The position numbers and the translations under genes were made by a program. A DNA stretch of 64,000 bases, taken from positions 1 through 64,000 of the forward strand of contig DAKD01000036.1 in NCBI GenBank assembly GCA_002499085.1. The letters are read 5' to 3'. The notes beneath the pieces were generated by a model. The model saw nothing but the letters and a program-made list of their open reading frames with translations. It was not told where the DNA came from and made no database searches. Of the stretch, positions 44,401 through 52,747 are shown one piece after another. The stretch's first letter is position 1. Each line of letters starts with the position of its first letter. This DNA is from Methanomassiliicoccales archaeon UBA280 (GTDB lineage Archaea; Thermoplasmatota; Thermoplasmata; SG8-5).

Positions 44401-45685
44401 CTGGAATTTAGCCTTCGATTTCCCTGCCGGGCAGGGCATTTACCAGTTCTACAGCCGGGCGAACGATACTTCCGGCAACCTGGAGAACGCCACCGCAGTG
44501 GCCCAGGCGACAATCGGTTACGATGTTTCTCAGCCGCTTCTGACGGACAATACGCCTGCTGTCGGAACCACAGGCGATGCATTCCAGTTCCAGGTTGCTG
44601 CAACGGACAATATCGCACTTGCGGAAGTCAATGTCGTGTACAGTTTCGGATCAGGGAACGAGACCAATGCCACCATGATCTCCGGATCTGGCGACTCCTA
44701 TACCTTCGGCATCGCCATCCCCATCGGAAGCCTGGATGTTCTTCATTACAGGATAGCGGCGGTGGACTCGGCCGGAAACTGGTACTCCACATCGACAAGA
44801 AATGTCATTGTTTCGGACAATGACAATCCGGCTGCCGATGCCGGCCCTGACCAAACGACGATGGCCGGTTCCGTGGTCTTTTTCACCGCTGCCGCAAGCA
44901 CAGACAATATCGGCATTGTGAATTTCACTTGGACGTTCAATGAAGGCGCAGGCAGCATCGCCCTCTTCGGCGTTTCTCCCTCTCACAATTTCACAGTGCC
45001 CGGCAATTACACTGTGCTCCTGACGGTATTGGACGCGGCCGGGAATGCCGGAACCGATACAATGCTGGTTACAGTGACGGAGCTGGCTCCGGTCATCGAC
45101 AATATCCCGCCAACAGCCAATGCAGGCTCTGACAGGTCTGTCACCATGGGCGCCGAGATAACATTTGACGGCTCTGCCAGCACAGACAATGTCGGCATAG
45201 CAAATTTCACCTGGACATTCACGCATAACGGCACAGCGGTCACCCTCTATGGCGCCTCCTCCTCTTTCAGGTTCTGGGAGGCAGGGAACCACACAGTTAC
45301 ATTGAATGTGACCGATGCCGCAGGCAACTGGGACACGGACTCCATGAATATCGAGGTCTTGGAAATCCCCCCGGAGGCCGACGAGCCTGGCAATTACACC
45401 TGGCTCATTGTGATAATCATCATAATACTGGTTGCGGTCGTTCTGGTCATGTGGCTGCAGAAGCGCGGGAAGCCCGAGGCTCCCGAGGAGACTGCCGAAC
45501 CGGCTCCGGAGCCCCATCAAACCCAACCCGAGGCCACCAAGGAAAGTGCAGAACCGACTCCGGAACCACCAAAGCCCGAACCTAAGCTGGACAGGGAGGA
45601 GATGCTCCGGAGGATCGAGAAGGCTTACAAGGAGGGCAGGATGAACGAGGAGCAGTACAGGAAGAACCTCGATAAGTTCCGATAG
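41405..45685 (+). CDS. NosD-like beta-helix surface protein with PKD domains and C-terminal anchor
   Basis: 1426 residues. Signal peptide 1-29 (LCLILVLSTFIITTIV). The characteristic opening of Thermoplasmata NosD-like proteins follows (PFRINSNADFA ... GNPWIIENFEINGTG). About 72-569: parallel beta-helix repeats (NNTIISN..YGMLL, NYGI.L). About 575-720: a bacterial pre-peptidase-like beta domain followed by more helix turns. About 830-1040: Ig-like units. About 1140-1319: two PKD-like domains (ADAGPDQT, ANAGSDRS). A membrane helix lies at about 1331-1351, then a Pro/Glu-rich cytoplasmic tail ending in a SHOCT-like helix (EEMLRRIEKAYKEGRMNEEQY). The ATG at 41405 follows GGTGGA; TATA TTTATATAG is near 41349. 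The middle (about 41640-43130) is A+T-rich, both ends are G+C-rich. Confidence 0.85.
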   Translation: MRKKLFASWLCLILVLSTFIITTIVSDNAEGKENVINGTAYIASAPFRINSNADFATSPKVTGGDGSAGNPWIIENFEINGTGYGSCIYIGNTTDYFIIRDCYLHDASGSLSNLFSYRANSGIYFFHVTNGAIINNTIISNDQYGMLLFWDSYNNLIADNNITYNSVGVFQWQSWTGNTFSNNTFFNNNYGIRLYYARSDTYSDNLFLNNAYDIQLEASTDLTLVNNEMIGNGIFIDGGETAWESHSIDTTNTVNGKPVRYYANQNSITVPTDAGQIIFAKCTLSVIENQNLSNVSAGISLGYSSNITIRNNNLSSCNYGIYLQGSDYNDIINNTVSNNENGMALSQSDFNHLADNIANFNNNSGIGFLDLNYNSYNNTIINNAFYNNYNAIDLLHCCNASVMNNTAFNNTNCGISISASSNNAILQNNVTWNGWGIVINSINNLVKNNNASNNAWSGITLSGGNDNMLCNNTVYNNSYSGIQISSKYSNNVENNTAIGNPVGFLLKGSQFALVKNNQVLDNNVGFSLTGSRYNRIFGNMIENSKFGMFLDSSTNNYIGENAIYNSTGMTGSSEYSSFEMGLDVYQNDPDWSAYSSFEEQLATGDGGNPLFTRAVDLVDTLIFDVRIIGQANAYDLDLGIFLDGMGGNPIDGITQTGEFVAMCADNDAEESVRLSVVEDGTYLIRVFGFTLGTNPAQFDMDINIINGTSTGVYLMNSTYNRIVNNNISYNAQGLNLTQASNFNLLHYNNIAGNAVQAFDDGHNLWNASYPTGGNFWSDYAGVDAFSGPNQNIAGSDGIGDTPYTTIIGGANEDSYPLMSYTDSVYIDITPPTSSASVIGETIFPPLSWGTCDILVNATDDYSGIANITLWYRHSLNNVSWGSWTVYLTGENLVSFEFNPVFGTLTGEGHYQFYTIATDCAGNIEVKPQATEAHWLFDLTAPESEVLQPASYWNIPPLDMQVNVADNTNSTSNVEVLYRFSPDNATWGGWTSYGNITAEPWNLAFDFPAGQGIYQFYSRANDTSGNLENATAVAQATIGYDVSQPLLTDNTPAVGTTGDAFQFQVAATDNIALAEVNVVYSFGSGNETNATMISGSGDSYTFGIAIPIGSLDVLHYRIAAVDSAGNWYSTSTRNVIVSDNDNPAADAGPDQTTMAGSVVFFTAAASTDNIGIVNFTWTFNEGAGSIALFGVSPSHNFTVPGNYTVLLTVLDAAGNAGTDTMLVTVTELAPVIDNIPPTANAGSDRSVTMGAEITFDGSASTDNVGIANFTWTFTHNGTAVTLYGASSSFRFWEAGNHTVTLNVTDAAGNWDTDSMNIEVLEIPPEADEPGNYTWLIVIIIIILVAVVLVMWLQKRGKPEAPEETAEPAPEPHQTQPEATKESAEPTPEPPKPEPKLDREEMLRRIEKAYKEGRMNEEQYRKNLDKFR

Positions 45686-45784
45686 ATATTTTAGGGATGT
45701 CCCCCCAAGTGCGACCCTGGTGCATATCGGAAACATTGTGCCGCCAGCCAATCGCTCGCCGGAGGAGCCCGGGGGCGCGACATT

Positions 45785-45800
45785 CCCCGCAGGGGCGGGG
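45785..45800 (+). repeat. Isolated CCCCGC/GCGGGG hairpin with GCATG flank
   Basis: CCCCGC-AGGG-GCGGGG followed by GGCATGATGG. It resembles one half of the paired-hairpin elements and lies in the 212-bp gap after the NosD-like gene. Confidence 0.35.
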
Positions 45801-45860
45801 GCATGATGGCCGAGCGAATTCATAATGGTGTTGGGTACCCGAGGTCCGTCTGTGAAAACT

Positions 45861-45870
45861 CTATATATCG
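45861..45870 (+). promoter_or_regulatory. TATA box of the LsrF-like gene
   Basis: CTATATATCG, about 32 nt (centre) before the ATG at 45898. Confidence 0.5.
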
Positions 45871-45897
45871 CGGCGTCTATCCCAACATGGTGCTAAG

Positions 45898-46698
45898 ATG
45901 GATTGGGGCATGAAGAACCGCTTGTCGAGGATAATAAAACCGAAAGACGGAAAGACCGTGATGCTGGCAGTCGACCATGGGTATTTCATGGGACCGACGA
46001 CGGGCCTGGAGCAGCTGGACAAGATGGTTTTGCCGCTGCTGCCGCATGCTGACACGCTGATGCTGACTCGCGGAGCCCTGCGGAACTACATTCCCCCTGA
46101 AACAGACATACCCGTGGTCCTGCGCGTCTCGGGAGGCACCAGCATCCTGAACGATGAGCTGCTGCACGAAGGAATTACCGTTTCCATGGAGGACGCTGTC
46201 CGGCTGAACGTCTCCGGAGTGGCATTCTCGATAATGGTCGGCGCGAAGTTCGAGCGGGACACGTTGCTGGCATTCACCGAGATAGTGGACGAGGCCGAGG
46301 CCATGGGAATCCCCGTGATTGCCGTGACTGCCGTCGGAAAGGACATGGCCAGGGACGCGAAATACATGGCCCTGGCTTCCAGGATTGCCGCGGAACTCGG
46401 AGCGCACATTGTCAAGACCTATTATGTCGACGGATTCGAAAAGGTGATCGAGTCATGCCCTGTGCCTGTGGTCATCGCCGGAGGCAAGAAGACCGACGAG
46501 ATAACAGCTCTGAATACAGCCTACAATGCGATCCAGGCCGGCGCTGTCGGCGTGGACATGGGCAGGAACATATTCCAGGCCAGGGATCCTGTTGCGATGA
46601 TCCAGGCAGTCAACGCGGTCGTCCACGGCAACCAGACACCGGACGAGGCATACCAGCTCCTCGCGAGAAGCCAATCCGGAAGGTACTCGAGGAGATGA
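45898..46698 (+). CDS. LsrF-like class I aldolase (DeoC/FBA superfamily)
   Basis: 266 residues closely following the LsrF pattern: DWGMKNRLSRIIKPKDGKTVMLAVDHGYFMGPTTGLE (spread over residues 2-38), TRGALR, VLRVSGG, VTAVGKDM, IVKTYYVDGFEKV with the Schiff-base Lys at K173, VIAGGKKTD and GVDMGRNIFQ. LsrF in enteric bacteria is the thiolase that ends AI-2 breakdown. Archaeal relatives include class I fructose-bisphosphate aldolase and the ADH synthase of aromatic synthesis. The match to LsrF is better than to those, but no other lsr genes are near, so the substrate is open. Single gene with its own promoter. Confidence 0.82.
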   Translation: MDWGMKNRLSRIIKPKDGKTVMLAVDHGYFMGPTTGLEQLDKMVLPLLPHADTLMLTRGALRNYIPPETDIPVVLRVSGGTSILNDELLHEGITVSMEDAVRLNVSGVAFSIMVGAKFERDTLLAFTEIVDEAEAMGIPVIAVTAVGKDMARDAKYMALASRIAAELGAHIVKTYYVDGFEKVIESCPVPVVIAGGKKTDEITALNTAYNAIQAGAVGVDMGRNIFQARDPVAMIQAVNAVVHGNQTPDEAYQLLARSQSGRYSRR

Positions 46699-46738
46699 AA
46701 CCGCATAATTCTATATCGGATGCCGCCGATACAGTACC

Positions 46739-47266
46739 ATGGATGGGATAACCCATTACATGGTCGCCTTCCTGTTGGGGAGGAAATTCCGCCTTGACAA
46801 AGAGCGGATGATGGCCATCACACTTGGAGCGCTTGTACTGGACATTGACATTGCGCTTTACCTGCTCCCGGGGCCTCTTTCGCACGGGACATTCACCCAC
46901 ACGCTTGGCGGAGCGCTTGTCCTCGGCGCGATATGCACTGTTGCGATGTTCCTCTGGAAGAAGAGATGGACTGCCCAATGGGTCGCCCTTGGCATTGCCA
47001 GCCACATGTCGTTGGACATGATTAATACGATGTCGATTTTCGACGATGGGAAACAGCTCCTTTACCCCTTATCTGATGAGGTTTTCAGCCTGAAGGATTA
47101 CGTCCCTTACCCAGACCTTCTCTGGGCCATAATCTCTGCGGCGGTGTTTTCCTTCTCGATCGTCATGCTGGCAATATACTTTGTTGAACGTGATTATCCC
47201 TGGAGGGTGTGGTATGACGAGAGGCCGCTCGTGGAATACTGGCGGAAGAGGCTTGGCAGGGGCTAA
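46739..47266 (+). CDS. YdjM-like membrane-bound metal-dependent hydrolase
   Basis: A 175-residue protein of the YdjM/DUF457-type family. It starts with MDGITHYMVAFLLG, followed by LVLDIDIALYL, FTHTLGGALVLG and ASHMSLDMINT, giving the His/Asp positions of the family, and has about four hydrophobic helices. The biochemical role of the family is poorly defined. TATA-like TTCTATATC (about 46709) fits a leaderless start at 46739. It is convergent with the GspF-like gene, overlapping it by 4 nt at the 3' ends. Confidence 0.8.
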   Translation: MDGITHYMVAFLLGRKFRLDKERMMAITLGALVLDIDIALYLLPGPLSHGTFTHTLGGALVLGAICTVAMFLWKKRWTAQWVALGIASHMSLDMINTMSIFDDGKQLLYPLSDEVFSLKDYVPYPDLLWAIISAAVFSFSIVMLAIYFVERDYPWRVWYDERPLVEYWRKRLGRG

Positions 47267-49173
47267 CCGAACGCCATCAGCGAGCCGAGTGAGACAGCGC
47301 AGAATATCAGGGCCGATACTGGCAGCGCGGCCGCGACATCCCCTTTCCAATGGCCCCTTCCGCGCTCTATCCCGGAACAGAAGTACATTATCGTGGCGAC
47401 GGTTGTGAGGAGGTATATCCCGATTATCATGACGAAGCACGGCGTGGGCATGGCCGCCGAACCGTTCATGTCCGAGAATGTCTCTGACAGGAGCCCGTAG
47501 AGGCCCACAGTCACGCCCATTATCACCGGGCCGAAGAGCACGGCCGTGTTCTTCATGCTGTCCACTGTGGAGCGGAGCTTTATCCGCATGTCCCTGTCCG
47601 AGCTGGCCAGCTCCCTCATGTGATTCGACATTGCTATGAGCATGCCCCCGGCGGTTTCCGAGTCCTTGGCAGTGGCCTCGGTCATGAGGCGCATCGCGGC
47701 CCTCAGCTTGCTTGAGGGGTGGCGCGCAGCCATGCCGTTCACGGAGAAGAGCACGTCACCGAGGCTGCCCCCGCCCCTTCTCATCTTCGACAGGACCTCG
47801 GCAAGGAATATGCCGGCCTCTGTCCCGGACATTGTCGCGGAAACATCCTCGATGGCCTTCTCAAGGGCTGTGCCCTCGCCGAGCCTCGAGCCTATCTGGA
47901 ATAGCATGTCCGGCATCTGCTCCTCGAGCCTCTCGGCCTTACCGGAATCTGCCCGGGAATGTCCCGGCCTCAGGACGAGCCAGAGCCCGATGCCCAGGCC
48001 CGACAGAATTACAAGCGCGGCGACTGACCATTCCAGGCCCCAGAATCGGATGCGGGCGCCAATGAACCAGGCCAATGCCCCCGCGATGCCGATGACGATG
48101 ATGGCCTGGAGCATTCCCTGGAGCCCGTGTCTCTCTTCGGTCTCCCGGACCGCATGAACCCCGGGCCTCCTCGCCAGTATGGAACCGGCGTACGCCAGGG
48201 CAGCGACAGGGAAAGCCAGGTTCATGAGCAGTATGCTGAGCACCAGCATGGGAACCCAGCTGCCTTCCGCTGCCTGCGGTTCCTGCAGGCCCATGCCTAA
48301 GCCGCCCATGGATATCATCGGGAGCATTGACCCGATTATCATCGGGAGGAGTATCCCCAGGGAAAAGAGCACCGTGGCAGGAGTGCCCAGGGACGCGGCG
48401 AAGCCCTCGACGCGCTGCCTGGTGCCCGTGAGCACCGTGTCGCATGCCCGCCTCAGCCCGGACCTGGACTTCTCCGGCTCCCTGTCCTTGGCCGCGCTCA
48501 GTATCCCGTACATCGCGGAAGCGAGTTCCTCATTGGACTCGCGAAGCTCGCCTGCGTAGGAAACGAGCGCCTCCTCGGTGGTCGCGAACTTCCTGGCCTT
48601 GACATTCCATACTATGGACCTCAGCTCGTCGGCCATGGGCCCTTCGGCATTGGCCGCAGCGAACTCGACGGCCCTGTCGAGCGACTGGGAGAGCTCCATG
48701 GACATGGCCATGTAATTTATGGCCTGGGGCGCGGCTCCGAAGGCTTCGGTCTCGAGGCTCTTGGCAAGCCTTTCAGGGTATGTCACGAGCAGGGCGAATG
48801 CGGCGAGAGCCGCGGCGGCTGAGGTTCCGGCGCAAGCTGCGGCAAACATTATCGGCTCCAGGCCCAGCAGCAGGGAGACCATGGCGGCAAGCGGCAGAAC
48901 GGCAACAAAGGTTATCGAAGCGGCCACGGATGAGAATCTCACAACCTCCTCCACCCTCAGGCCCATGCCCGTTATCCTCATCGCCCTCCTGAAATCCCTC
49001 TGGTCGCGTATCGCTTCCAGCCTGGCCAGTTTCTTCCGCTTGGCCTCCAGCTCGCGGATCTCGGCCGAGAGCAGCCTGATGTCCTGCACCATCTTCCTCT
49101 CGCGTTCCGGGTTCGGCGAAACCTTCCCCAGCCGCCTGCAGGCTTTCCGGTACAGCATGCCGCGCTCAGACAT
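47263..49173 (-). CDS. GspF/TadC/FlaJ-type secretion membrane protein
   Basis: 636 residues: the integral-membrane platform protein of a type IV pilus-like machine. A charged, coiled N-terminal stretch (1-75) precedes two type II secretion F domains: the first near 145-260 (INYMAMSMELSQSLDRAVEFAA), the second near 430-560 (FQIGSRLGEGTALEKAIEDV ... GGSLGDVLFSV). They are separated by clusters of hydrophobic helices (about 85-135, 270-330, 355-400, and again at the end). The double F-domain layout matches archaeal FlaJ/PilC proteins. Last gene of a three-gene operon; overlaps the ATPase gene by 8 nt. Confidence 0.87.
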   Translation of the reverse strand: MSERGMLYRKACRRLGKVSPNPERERKMVQDIRLLSAEIRELEAKRKKLARLEAIRDQRDFRRAMRITGMGLRVEEVVRFSSVAASITFVAVLPLAAMVSLLLGLEPIMFAAACAGTSAAAALAAFALLVTYPERLAKSLETEAFGAAPQAINYMAMSMELSQSLDRAVEFAAANAEGPMADELRSIVWNVKARKFATTEEALVSYAGELRESNEELASAMYGILSAAKDREPEKSRSGLRRACDTVLTGTRQRVEGFAASLGTPATVLFSLGILLPMIIGSMLPMISMGGLGMGLQEPQAAEGSWVPMLVLSILLMNLAFPVAALAYAGSILARRPGVHAVRETEERHGLQGMLQAIIVIGIAGALAWFIGARIRFWGLEWSVAALVILSGLGIGLWLVLRPGHSRADSGKAERLEEQMPDMLFQIGSRLGEGTALEKAIEDVSATMSGTEAGIFLAEVLSKMRRGGGSLGDVLFSVNGMAARHPSSKLRAAMRLMTEATAKDSETAGGMLIAMSNHMRELASSDRDMRIKLRSTVDSMKNTAVLFGPVIMGVTVGLYGLLSETFSDMNGSAAMPTPCFVMIIGIYLLTTVATIMYFCSGIERGRGHWKGDVAAALPVSALIFCAVSLGSLMAFG

Positions 49174-50938
49174 AAGGCGCGCTCCGGAGGAACCATTGGC
49201 CCCATTCTTCGGTCAGTTTTTCCGGCTGGCCGGAGCCGAGCCTGTCAACCAGCGCCCAGTACTCCGAGTTGGACCTGACGACTGCATTCGGCCCCAGAAG
49301 GTTCGGGTTGGCTGATGCTCCGCCAACCATGCTCTCGCGGATCCCGGCCCTGGCCCTTATGTTGGCCATTGCCGTGTCAAGGCCCATGCCCCACTGGGCT
49401 GCTATAGCGCCCACTCTGGGCGATCTCGCCAGGTTCTCGGTTTCGACGAGCGAATCAGTCCTGTCGTCGTAGACCATCAGATCGCTGAACTGACCCGGCT
49501 CGCCTCCTTTCACGAGCTCGGAAATGGCCGTGACGCGTCTCACTTGCTTCTGCCTTCCCCCGGGCCTCACGAGGCCGCACACGACCACTATGTCCGTGGC
49601 CGAGAAGGCTTCGGGATGTATGTCCAGGTCGTAGACAATCCTCTCGAAAACAGATTTGGGGGAGTTGCCGTGAATCGTCCCCAGCACGGCGCTTCCCGCA
49701 CTGCCGGACCGCATGGCCTCGTAAAGGGTTCTGGCCTCGCGGCCCCTGACCTCGCCCAGGACTATCGCGGACTCGCCGAGCCGCAGCGAGACCCGCAGCG
49801 CGTCATCCGCGGTCCTGTCACCGGACCCGCCGACCGCGGAGCGCACGAACAGGCTCTGGACCTTGTACCCCAACTCCTGCATCCTGGCGCCGGGAAGCTC
49901 GAGCGTGTCCTCGATCGTGAGTATGCGCTGGCTCAGGGGGAATTCCAGCATCAGGGCACCCAGCATGGAGGATTTGCCCGCGCCCCTGCTGCCTGCCACC
50001 AGCACGGTGGAGCGGCCGTCAATGAGGAACGACAGCAGGCCCGCGCCCAGGGGGCTGATGCTGCCCAGGGCGATAAGTTTCGGCAGCGTCCAGGGCTCGG
50101 CGGAATGCCTCCTCAGCGCGATTGCCACGCCTTCCGGGCTGAGAGGCTTTCCAACAACCGTGACCCTGGTGCCGAATTCCTCGATATCGGTTTCGAGCAT
50201 GGGCATGGCCTCGGAGAACGGCCTTCCGGACTCGAACCTGAACCTTGACACGAGCGCCTGTGCCTCCCTCTCGCTGAGATGTATGTTGGTGATGCATTTC
50301 CCGCTGATGCCCTCGATGCCCGCGTCGCCTATCACGACATGGACAGGGTTGTCGTCGGCCGGGGCGTCGATATATATGTCCTGGACATGCTCGTCTCTGA
50401 GCAGGTATTCCAGCATTCCCAGGCCGACAGTGTGCCTGAGCAGTGCGTCGGTGAGAAAGTCAAGGCCGCCCATCTGTTCGATCTCACCGGGACTTACTCT
50501 GGCCGAGCGCGCGGCAGAGGAGATTATTTCACCGGCTTCCTTCCTGCACCTGCTCCTGAGACTGCCGGCCGCCGCGGGGTTCCTGCCCTCCCTGGAGTTC
50601 TCCACGAACTCGGCCCTTGCCAGCCAGAGAAGCTTCGAGCCCGCCTCGGGAAGCGTGTATTCCCTGGGCGTGATCCTGTAGAGTGTTTCCGGGCCGGAGC
50701 ATATCTCGACCTTGGCCGTGCCCACGTAATACCTTGCCAGCCTCGAGCCCTCGCTGACGACCGGCTCGCCGACCCATGCCTCGGCAAAGCCCGGCCTCAG
50801 CCTCGAATCGGATCTGAGAAGGTTCATCAGCCCCAGGTCCAGGTTTGCCCCGGCCTTGGGAGGCTTCGGGGGCGGGGCACCGGCCGGCTGAACTATCCTC
50901 GGAGGTTTCCCGGGCCTCAGGACGATTCCCCCGGGCAT
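49166..50938 (-). CDS. Type IV pilus/Tad-like secretion ATPase
   Basis: A 590-residue GspE/VirB11-family ATPase. Seen: an N-terminal region to about 200; the N-terminal secretion ATPase domain (LDFLTDALLRHTVGLGMLEYLLRDEHVQDIYIDAP, typical of archaeal FlaI-like proteins); Walker A GSRGAGKSSML near residue 315; the Asp box LTIEDTLELPG; Walker B IVLGEVRGREA; and the His box GTIHGNSPKSVFERIVYDL. It powers assembly or secretion of pilin-like subunits. A proline-rich segment (GAPPPKPPKAG) opens the protein. No pilin with a class III signal peptide was found beside it. Confidence 0.92.
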   Translation of the reverse strand: MPGGIVLRPGKPPRIVQPAGAPPPKPPKAGANLDLGLMNLLRSDSRLRPGFAEAWVGEPVVSEGSRLARYYVGTAKVEICSGPETLYRITPREYTLPEAGSKLLWLARAEFVENSREGRNPAAAGSLRSRCRKEAGEIISSAARSARVSPGEIEQMGGLDFLTDALLRHTVGLGMLEYLLRDEHVQDIYIDAPADDNPVHVVIGDAGIEGISGKCITNIHLSEREAQALVSRFRFESGRPFSEAMPMLETDIEEFGTRVTVVGKPLSPEGVAIALRRHSAEPWTLPKLIALGSISPLGAGLLSFLIDGRSTVLVAGSRGAGKSSMLGALMLEFPLSQRILTIEDTLELPGARMQELGYKVQSLFVRSAVGGSGDRTADDALRVSLRLGESAIVLGEVRGREARTLYEAMRSGSAGSAVLGTIHGNSPKSVFERIVYDLDIHPEAFSATDIVVVCGLVRPGGRQKQVRRVTAISELVKGGEPGQFSDLMVYDDRTDSLVETENLARSPRVGAIAAQWGMGLDTAMANIRARAGIRESMVGGASANPNLLGPNAVVRSNSEYWALVDRLGSGQPEKLTEEWGQWFLRSAPYV

Positions 50939-50940
50939 GG

Positions 50941-51513
50941 TCAGCCCTCCACGATGCCGAATGCATTCCTCAGTATGGCTCTCTGCAGATCCCCGGCCAA
51001 CCTCTGTATGTCCGATATCTGGACCTCGGTGATGCCGGTGCAGTCAGCGCATCGCTGCTTTCCCGGGGGTCGGGTCCTGAACCCCAGCCCATGCGCCGCA
51101 CTTGCCGCGCCGCCGATGTCCATGGAGCGGAGGCAATGGGCCAGAGCCGCAAGCCGGGAAAGGAGAGGCCCTGCGCACTCGCGGCATCCTGCGTCAGTTA
51201 CGGAAGTCTGGGAAAGCTGCCTCGCAAGGTTCTCGCTGCGGTTCAGGATGTCTGTCATCCTGCCAAGGGTTCCGGATGCAGTGGGACCGTACCGTTTCTC
51301 GATGTGCGAGTGCAGGGTAACGGCAATGGGTATTCCCTCGCGCTGCATTATGTCCAGAACATTCCTGAAGCATCTCGGGTTCTCCAGGCCGGGCCTGGCA
51401 CCGCAGCTCCCGCAGTCCATGACAAGCTCGAACCCGCCCCGCCGTTTCTTCACGCTGAAATCACAACTTCCGCTGGCTGCTGAGCGCGCGACGCGCACAT
51501 TACTTCCCTTCAT
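50941..51513 (-). CDS. Cysteine-rich protein of unknown function, first gene of the secretion operon
   Basis: 190 residues. It contains CGSCG (about 34-38), a following Cys, CREC near 109 and CADC near 155, suggesting one or two zinc or Fe-S sites. A VTLHSHIEKRYGP segment is also visible. No named family recognised. It starts at ATG 51513, after TATA-like ATTTTTAAC; the in-frame region upstream overlaps the divergent aIF1A promoter and was excluded. It is separated from the ATPase gene by 2 bp, so a regulatory or assembly role in the same machine is inferred. Confidence 0.72.
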   Translation of the reverse strand: MKGSNVRVARSAASGSCDFSVKKRRGGFELVMDCGSCGARPGLENPRCFRNVLDIMQREGIPIAVTLHSHIEKRYGPTASGTLGRMTDILNRSENLARQLSQTSVTDAGCRECAGPLLSRLAALAHCLRSMDIGGAASAAHGLGFRTRPPGKQRCADCTGITEVQISDIQRLAGDLQRAILRNAFGIVEG

Positions 51514-51626
51514 GCTCTTCCCAGACACCCCGATGCATTTCGGGTTAAAAATGCCTTCGCATAACCGAAATTCCCTTCCGAGTAAAGTATAATAGATAGT
51601 CCATCTTACTCCCGAGCGGATATAAA

Positions 51627-51962
51627 ATGGCACAGTACCACAAACAGAACACCGAGGGCAGCCCTGACGAGATAATACGCATGCCCATGCCCAAGGACTA
51701 CAAGCGCGAGATGTTCGCGATAGCTGACCAGCTGCTGGGCGCCTCCAAGATCAAGGTCATGTGCGCGGACGGGAAGTCCCGCATCGGCAGGATACCGGGC
51801 AAGCTGAAGAAGCGCATGTGGATACGCGAGGGGGATTTGCTCATCATCAGGCCCTGGGAGTTCCAGGAAGACAAGGCGGACATTCTTTTCAGGTACACGA
51901 GGACGCAGGCAATGAACCTTGCGAGGCGCAGGATAATCCCAGAGGTCATCAACATCTTCTGA
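51627..51962 (+). CDS. Translation initiation factor aIF1A
   Basis: 111 residues, the archaeal IF1A length. OB fold with KDYKREMFAIADQLLGASKIKVMCADGKSRIGRIPGKLKKRMWIREGDLLII, spanning about residues 24-75, followed by the C-terminal WEFQEDKADILFRYT. It binds the small-subunit A site during initiation. First gene of the aIF1A-Rio1-Dim2 operon; TATA-like GGATATAAA precedes the ATG very closely, and AGTATAATAG (about 51584-51593) is the better TATA candidate. Confidence 0.94.
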   Translation: MAQYHKQNTEGSPDEIIRMPMPKDYKREMFAIADQLLGASKIKVMCADGKSRIGRIPGKLKKRMWIREGDLLIIRPWEFQEDKADILFRYTRTQAMNLARRRIIPEVINIF

Positions 51963-51973
51963 CGGGGACATCC

Positions 51974-52747
51974 ATGAAGGTTGACGACAAGTTTCTGAGG
52001 GATTTGGAATCGAAGGTACTTGCCTACAGGGCCAGGGACAAGGACTCGGACCACCGCAAGACCTATGACGAGGTCTTCGACCGCGACACGCTCATGACAC
52101 TCTACGACCTCATGACCAACGAGGTCATCGACACTCTGGACTTCCCCATCGCCACCGGCAAGGAGGGGAACGTGTTCAGGGCAACGAAACACAGCGGCGG
52201 CTATCTGGCAGTCAAGATCTACCGGATGTCGAACGCAACGTTCAACAACATCCAGAAGTACATAGCCGGCGACGAACGGTTCCGCAACCTGGGCAAGAGC
52301 CGGCGGAGGACCATACATACCTGGGCGCAGAAGGAGTACCGCAACCTGGAGAGGATGCGCAACGCCGGCATTTCCGTGCCCGAACCGGTTGTCTGCGTCA
52401 AGAACATCATAGTCATGGAGTTCATCGGCGAGGACGCCACGCCCGCGCCGCACCTCAGGGAAGTGGAGATTCCCGAGCCCGAGAAGATTTACGCCAATCT
52501 CTTCGGGAGCCTGAAGAAACTGTACCGGAAGGCAGGCCTGATCCATTCAGATTTCTCCGAGTACAACGTGCTGATGAGGGGCGGCGAGCCAATCATAATC
52601 GACGTGGGCCAGGCAGTTCTCAAGACCCATCCGATGGCCTCGGAATTCCTGACGCGGGACGTCTACAACCTCGCAAGGTTCTTCAGGAAGCAGGGCATGG
52701 ACCTTGACGAGAAAACCATGCTCAGGGAGATAACGGAGGATGCCTGA
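51974..52747 (+). CDS. rio1: RIO1-type serine/threonine protein kinase
   Basis: 257 residues. An atypical kinase needed for late small-subunit maturation. Seen: the RIO1 loop ATGKEGNVFRA (62-70), K81 in VKIYR, catalytic HSDFSEYN (D193, N198), and metal-binding IIIDVGQA (D210). Start at 51974, 11 bp after aIF1A, chosen because the family begins there; the frame upstream lies over aIF1A. Its stop overlaps the KH-protein start (TGATG). Confidence 0.94.
   Translation: MKVDDKFLRDLESKVLAYRARDKDSDHRKTYDEVFDRDTLMTLYDLMTNEVIDTLDFPIATGKEGNVFRATKHSGGYLAVKIYRMSNATFNNIQKYIAGDERFRNLGKSRRRTIHTWAQKEYRNLERMRNAGISVPEPVVCVKNIIVMEFIGEDATPAPHLREVEIPEPEKIYANLFGSLKKLYRKAGLIHSDFSEYNVLMRGGEPIIIDVGQAVLKTHPMASEFLTRDVYNLARFFRKQGMDLDEKTMLREITEDA

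Noticed and set aside
44651..45823. 390-codon minus-strand frame over the PKD region
   Set aside because: Antisense to the NosD-like gene; composition not protein-like.
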